Positions 59,262 to 64,000 of a DNA stretch of 64,000 nucleotides are shown here, piece after piece (position 1 is the first letter of the stretch; each line of letters opens with the position of its first letter). The stretch lies in assembly GCF_039555335.1 (NCBI RefSeq), contig NC_092644.1, positions 45,370,667 through 45,434,666 of the forward strand, written 5' to 3'. The notes beneath the pieces are model-generated. The model searched no databases and had not been told where the DNA came from. It was given only the letters and a program-made list of their open reading frames with translations. Source of the DNA: Amphiura filiformis. Its lineage: Eukaryota; Echinodermata; Ophiuroidea; Amphilepidida; Amphiuridae. The position numbers and the translations under genes are program-made.

Positions 59262-59393
59262 AGTAAAATAAACCGAACAACAAGGGATTGGAACAATCTC
59301 CCTGATACCATCTCATCAATATCCAACCCAGATCAATTTAAAGCTGCCACCACAGACTACCTGCGTGAGCAGGACAGTCATCTGAAGGACTAA
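59262..59393 (+). pseudogene. LINE 3' end: reverse-transcriptase ORF C-terminus
   Basis: Reads TRDWNNLPDTISSI, then NPDQFKAAT and a TAA. The pattern RTxRDWNxLPxxI...FK is the C-terminal tail of many CR1/L2/Jockey-like LINE polyproteins. About 70 bp later comes a simple tail acgaagaagaagat. It is a 5'-truncated insertion. Confidence 0.75.
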
Positions 59394-59966
59394 ACTAACT
59401 GCGCACACCACACCCCTGCTTGTGTTACCTCTTCGTTGGGAAGTTGAGCAGTATAATACGAAGAAGAAGATCGGCCCATATACGGGCAGGTTCAATTTTT
59501 ATTGCCCAATGGTAGATTTTGTATATCCTATAGTCTTTGATATTGCCAAATAAAATTGAACTTGTAGGGGCCGCTTAAAACCGATAGGCCTATATCCATT
59601 TTTCTCGACTTGAGATTAGGCAAATACAACTCATCAAAATATAAAGAATATCGATAAGAAAATTGCTGGAAAGCCAGCTCTGCTTTTGATTTAAAAACAA
59701 AATATAGCCACATTTATTTTCCGGTTTGCTTTCAAAATATCATTCGAAGGACGTTGATTGATCTTGAAAGGGAAATTTGCATTATTTATTTTTTTCGAAG
59801 TTTTTTATGGAACAATTGCAATTTGGATTATGAAAATCGTATTTTTGTGTACTATACGAAACAAAGTACCCGGGCATACAGTAAGCTAAATGGTGCAATT
59901 TCAATGCAACACAAATCGAACGCAACAACCGAAACAACAATTATCATAGGCATTATACGATATTTA

Positions 59967-60236
59967 ATTTCAATTGAACCCTTAATCCCCTAATTTTCCT
60001 TCTTAATAGCTCCCATCGCCAACATTTATTGAACTAAATAATAGATGTGCTTTTTTCCTTACAGGGCAATGTTTATTTTCTAAACATTTCTATACCATTT
60101 TTAATTTAAAGATATCAATAAAATCAATGGTATTTAGTTGCACCATATTATGTTACAAAAAGCAAAGTGCTTCTTAAATGGTTGTTGTCACCTTTTCCCA
60201 AAAGGGCCAGCGTAGTGCTATCAATAGGAGAGTGCA
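59967..60236 (+). repeat. Direct repeat, copy 2, just upstream of P450 promoter
   Basis: Partner of 53899-54157, offset about 6.07 kb. It ends exactly where the CCAAT box region of the P450 starts. Confidence 0.9.
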
Positions 60237-60238
60237 TT

Positions 60239-60308
60239 GACCAATCACAGCGCTCAGCGATTATCTTTTTGTTGTGTGGCGGGTGAATCAGGTGTTTTCT
60301 TTATAAAC
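60239..60308 (+). promoter_or_regulatory. Core promoter of the P450 gene
   Basis: ACCAATCACAGCG (CCAAT box, 60239-60251) and TTTATAAAC (TATA-like, about 60300-60308), roughly 55 bp apart. The ATG is about 180 bp downstream, leaving a leader of about 150 nt. Confidence 0.55.
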
Positions 60309-60484
60309 GGAATATCTGTTTGTGATTGTGGTTCATTCATAAGGATCTTGGCTTGGTTGATAGTAACGATAGACAAAGTTCTGGTCAAAGCATTCTGTCA
60401 AAGCCAATACTGCTAAATTTGAAACTTGATAGACCAGCAAAAATATTTTTAAAAGTGTAATTCGCGCTAGATCAGCTTTTAATA

Positions 60485-63120
60485 ATGGCTGTAGGGATAA
60501 CAGACGTACTATTATATATTGCTGGAGCTTTAGTAACGCATCTTCTCATCTCAACATTCTTGCTAAGTAAGAAACGTCGGGCAAAGAACTCGCCACCATC
60601 ACCACCAGGACTGCCCTTCCTAGGAAACATCTCCATATTTCTCTTCTCTAGTGGAAAGTCACCATGGTTGGTGTTCAAAGATCTTGCCGCAAGATTTGGT
60701 GACATTTTCAAACTGAACGTCGCCGGTAAGCAGTTTTTAGTTCTCAGCAGTCCCGAAGCTATTCGTGAAGCATTTGTTCGCAAATCGGGACAATTTGCAG
60801 GAAGACCATTCATGTATTCAATCAGTTTAATATCGCAAGGAAACTGTGGGATTGCCTTTGGGGACTCGTCGCCTGCTTGGAAGTTCCATCGCAAAAACAC
60901 AGCTTCTGCTCTACGACAGCATCTCAAGTCTGGTGCGCTGTTTGAAGATGGGTCCTTGACAAGAGCAGAGACTGCGATACAGAGAGAAATAGAAGATTGG
61001 TTGGGAACCATTGCAAGAAAGCCAGAACAGGAGGTGTTGGTGGAAGAAGATCTGACCACATCTTTGATCAATGTAATCTGTAATATGACTTTTAGTAAAC
61101 GATATGATCAAACTGACCCAGAATTGACGGCGTTTGTGGATGCAAATAGTAGACTGAAAGAGTTGCTGAGCCCAGGTCACCCACTAGATTTGTTTCCAGT
61201 GCTTAGAGTAAGTAAAAGCAATTTATGTTTGTTTGTTTTCTTGTTTGTCGGGGTGTTTGCTAGATGTTATTGTGTTTGCTGTTTTGTTATTTGTTTTTCT
61301 GTGAAAAGTATCTTTAATCTAAATCTTAAAGTTCGTTATCGTCATGGATGTAAGATGTCTTGACAAAGCTTTCGACAAAACAGAACAGAAGATTTCATTT
61401 ATTACTAATTAATTGTAGACATGGAAGAAGTTGGTTCTTAGAAATGATGCAGGCCATATGTTTGTATAAAAGCTGTTGATCAGAAAATCTTTCTTTCTCG
61501 AAAATTGTGGTGTTTATATAGTTCTTGTGTAGTTTTTATTTATGCTCGTATATATAGTGTGGCGTAGCCAGGGGCAAGAGTATATAAGTTGCCCTCCAGT
61601 GAGAAGTCTTGCCCCACCTTATCCCTGTGGGATCCTGGCCGCCTGATGGTTAAGATTTTAAGGCCCTTTTTGTACTTTTTAGCCCATTTTGACCATTTTC
61701 ATCAAAGTTTTCCTCCCTTAGAAATTGCCTTTCCCCCATCCCCCTTTGCTCACCCTCTAAAAAAAGTGCTGCGGCCTGCGGGTGACGCATTGTGGCTACC
61801 TATGAAAAAAATTGAAAAGATTGGGACATTTTATTCACATAAAAACTGTGTTTTGGTATTTACCTATTTCTTCCACTACCATCTCCAATGTGTTCTTGTT
61901 TTTCTGTTATTCTTTCGGGAAAGGATATTTTCGGAATGATTTAGAAAGTTGTGTTGAAGATACCAAAATTATAACATGTTTTAATTGCTTTTGATTTTTT
62001 TTCTTAAAATCCCACTTAGGTTCTACCTTTGAAAAGACTTCGTACCATTCAAGAAATCATCTCCATCCAAGACCAGATCGTGCGAAGAGAATATCGAGAA
62101 CATCTAGACACATTTGATCCTGATAACATTCGCGACCTTACAGACGCGTTTCTACAGGTCATGAAAGAAGTCAACGATGGGCACTCTGGAGATGAGTTTA
62201 TGATGACAGAAAATCACGTTATCATGTGGATGTTTGAAGTGTTTTCTGGCGGGTTCGAATCCAGTTTGCAAACGATGCGATGGGTAGTGGCTTATCTCCT
62301 GCATAATCCTGAAGTAAGTATAAACCCGGGATATAGACCTATGAGTATCCATGTCTTTGAATAATCATCAATGGCTAAACATTATTCATCAATACTCTAA
62401 ACATTCTTAGTGTTATAAAACATGATTACAAAGTGAAGGCAAGAATCTGCTTGGAAAAGTGTTTAAGGGGGTACTACACCCCTGCCCAATTTTGTGCCTA
62501 TTTTTGCATTTTTCTCAAAAATTATAGCGCATTGGTGACAAGTAAGATATGTATTTTATAGGGCCAAGGACTGCAACTACTGCACTGGAAATTTTATTTC
62601 AGCAGAGACAACAAGAGGGGAGTTACATTCAAAAATGAGGGAAAACCAATATTTGATCAATAAATCAATAACTTGCCTTGAGTTGCTGAATTTTCAGTGC
62701 AGTTGTAGTCTTTGCCCCCATAATATACATAATTATCTTACCTGTCACCAATGCGCTATAATTTTGGAGAAAAATGCAAAAATAGGCACAAAATTGACCA
62801 GGGATGTAGTACCACCTTAAATGCTAAACACTGTGTTTGCAGCGTACAGTTGCATCATACTAATTTAAATAAAACATGACGTAAACACGTTCTTTTTTTT
62901 ATGCGACACAATTTTTCACCCTTCCTTGTTCTTTCATATTTATTGTTACCCAGGTTCAAAGACAGGCTCAATCAGTCCTTGATAATAACGTCTATAACCG
63001 TCTTCCATGTTGGGGTGATCGCCAAAGATTAGCTTACATTGAAGCAATAGTATTGGAAACTTTGCGACACAGCTCTCTATCCTCATTAAATGCACCACAT
63101 AAGACTACCTGCGACACAAG
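60485..63120 (+). CDS. Cytochrome P450, CYP2-clan, first three exons (3' partial)
   Basis: Exons 60485-61207, 62020-62313 and 62954-63120, GT/AG borders, in phase, 394 complete codons; exon 3 ends in phase 2. Residues 8-28 are a membrane anchor followed by KKRR. Then come a proline hinge (PPSPPGLPFLGN, about 37-48), the C-helix WKFHR (132-136), an I-helix with GGFESS (318-323) and the K-helix ExxR as ETLR (374-377). The canonical I-helix Thr is Ser here. The haem-binding loop with its Cys is not in the window; about 100 residues are missing. Anchor plus hinge imply a microsomal monooxygenase of small lipophilic compounds, with electrons from P450 reductase. The closest look is to CYP1/CYP2/CYP17-like proteins; the subfamily and substrate cannot be told. 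A TTAA element sits in intron 2. Confidence 0.95.
62467..62816. mobile_element. TTAA-flanked foldback element, copy 3
   Basis: TTAA plus GGGGGTACTACACCCCTG, right end AGGGATGTAGTACCACC plus TTAA. A diverged subfamily (attatagcgcattggtgaca arms) that also matches the fragment at 7478. Inside P450 intron 2. Confidence 0.92.
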
Positions 63121-64000
63121 GTAAGCGAAATTTAAAATCGAGGTTTTAGGGTCACTGTTCGAGTCCAAACCAAATCATAGTGCAAGAAGTACCCACTCGT
63201 GTACCCGGTAGTGCTCGAGGCCGTGTCTTAGAGCCCGGCGACCATGAATGTTATAATAAACCTAAGAAAGGGCATACTATGTCATTGCATGTCTTTTTAG
63301 GGGACCTTGCAGTAAGCATACAGGCTTCGACCCTGGCGCAATGGTGCGGGGTTCGAACCCCGGTTGATTGGAGTGTTCGGCATCCTAAAGCGGCTTTATC
63401 TCTATCGTCAGCAAATATTTATAGAGAGGTAACGGATTCGGTATGTTGGAGAGTGGCGAGCACCCTACAACTTACAAATTATATTGGGGAGTGTGACCTA
63501 AGCCTGTTAAAAGAGCCAAGGGGTTAAAGATATGGGCAACTGCGCCAGTGAACATTGCTCCCGCACGAATTGTCCAAATATTTTTTTATGTGTGTCTGAT
63601 GATGGGCACATTTTGAGTATGTTGTTCGAACTTCACTATGAGGTTTAGGTAGGACAACGGCTGCAAGGGTCGAGTGTATACAATGGTATACATGTACCCG
63701 AGTCTGAATCTGTGACACTGTGCCTGGAAATTCTCTCAAACATAGATTTACTTATACAATTCAAATGAGATGGGTAATTTTTACCTTGTCCTGACATTCG
63801 ACCAACCTTTCCATCAACTTGTTCAAAATATTTTCATTTCAAACTTTTAGAAGTTTAAATGTAATAAGTAAAGATAATAGTGATTATCTGTTTCAATGTT
63901 TGATTTTCTCAATTCAAACCTCCATACTAAAGGGCTTGCCTTGTAATCATAATCCTCGTATTATAATTGTTATTGGGAGTACCATATTGCTCGATTGGTG
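63121..64000. other. P450 intron 3, no further exon seen
   Basis: No continuation of the P450 frame to the window edge. A box-A-like ctggcgcaatgg and a perfect box-B-like ggggttcgaacccc lie only a few bases apart at 63331-63362: too close for a tRNA, so probably a deleted SINE head. Confidence 0.5.

Noticed and set aside
60472..61071. 199-codon antisense frame
   Set aside because: Mirror of P450 exon 1; the sense strand has the family motifs and splice sites.
61560..61800. hAT-like end ggcgtagccaggggca in P450 intron 1
   Set aside because: Resembles the terminus at 34654, but no opposite end or 8 bp duplication could be located.
63331..63362. tRNA gene suggested by ggttcgaacccc
   Set aside because: The A-box-like and B-box-like parts are only a few bases apart and no acceptor or anticodon arm can form.

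Overview
This is a eukaryotic genomic window. It is AT-rich, with spliced genes using GT/AG junctions, long introns and very dense interspersed repeats. The mixture (a stomatin gene, a CYP2-clan P450, a small F-box/leucine-rich-repeat family, tRNA-derived SINEs, a Penelope-like fragment, TTAGGG-type internal telomeric repeats and many short inverted-repeat transposons) suggests an invertebrate deuterostome such as an echinoderm or hemichordate. That placement is an inference and the species is not identified.

Layout. 0-24.5 kb: four same-strand F-box/LRR-like genes in two duplicated pairs. Pair 1 is a broken copy at 2.6-6.5 kb and an intact two-exon copy at 10.2-11.4 kb; both sit in a duplicated block whose copies can be aligned, so the later insertions stand out with exact borders (a 1.2 kb hAT-like element, a 2.6 kb element with a terminal inverted repeat (TIR) in the intron of the broken gene, a TTAA-flanked element and a 145 bp tandem repeat). 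Pair 2 is at 14.4-15.6 and 20.9-22.2 kb, each with one large visible exon. 25.9-33.9 kb: an 8 kb minisatellite of 26 bp units with higher-order repeats near 0.78 and 1.07 kb, interrupted by one foldback element. 34.4-43.15 kb: a complete seven-exon stomatin gene (301 aa, all phases agree) with transposons, SINEs and a perfect 75 bp inverted repeat in its introns. 43-60 kb: no convincing host gene; mostly short TIR elements, hairpins, a LINE 3' end and microsatellites. 60.5 kb to the end: the first three exons of a cytochrome P450 with CCAAT and TATA boxes upstream; its haem-binding exon lies beyond the window.

The host genes share no obvious pathway: putative ubiquitin-ligase substrate adaptors (F-box/LRR), a membrane scaffold protein (stomatin) and a monooxygenase (P450). 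The most unusual features are two unrelated-looking TIR elements that both carry same-orientation internal arrays ending in GTTACC, the hAT-like element with terminal GAGACC arrays, the minisatellite hierarchy, and the long perfect hairpin in the stomatin intron.
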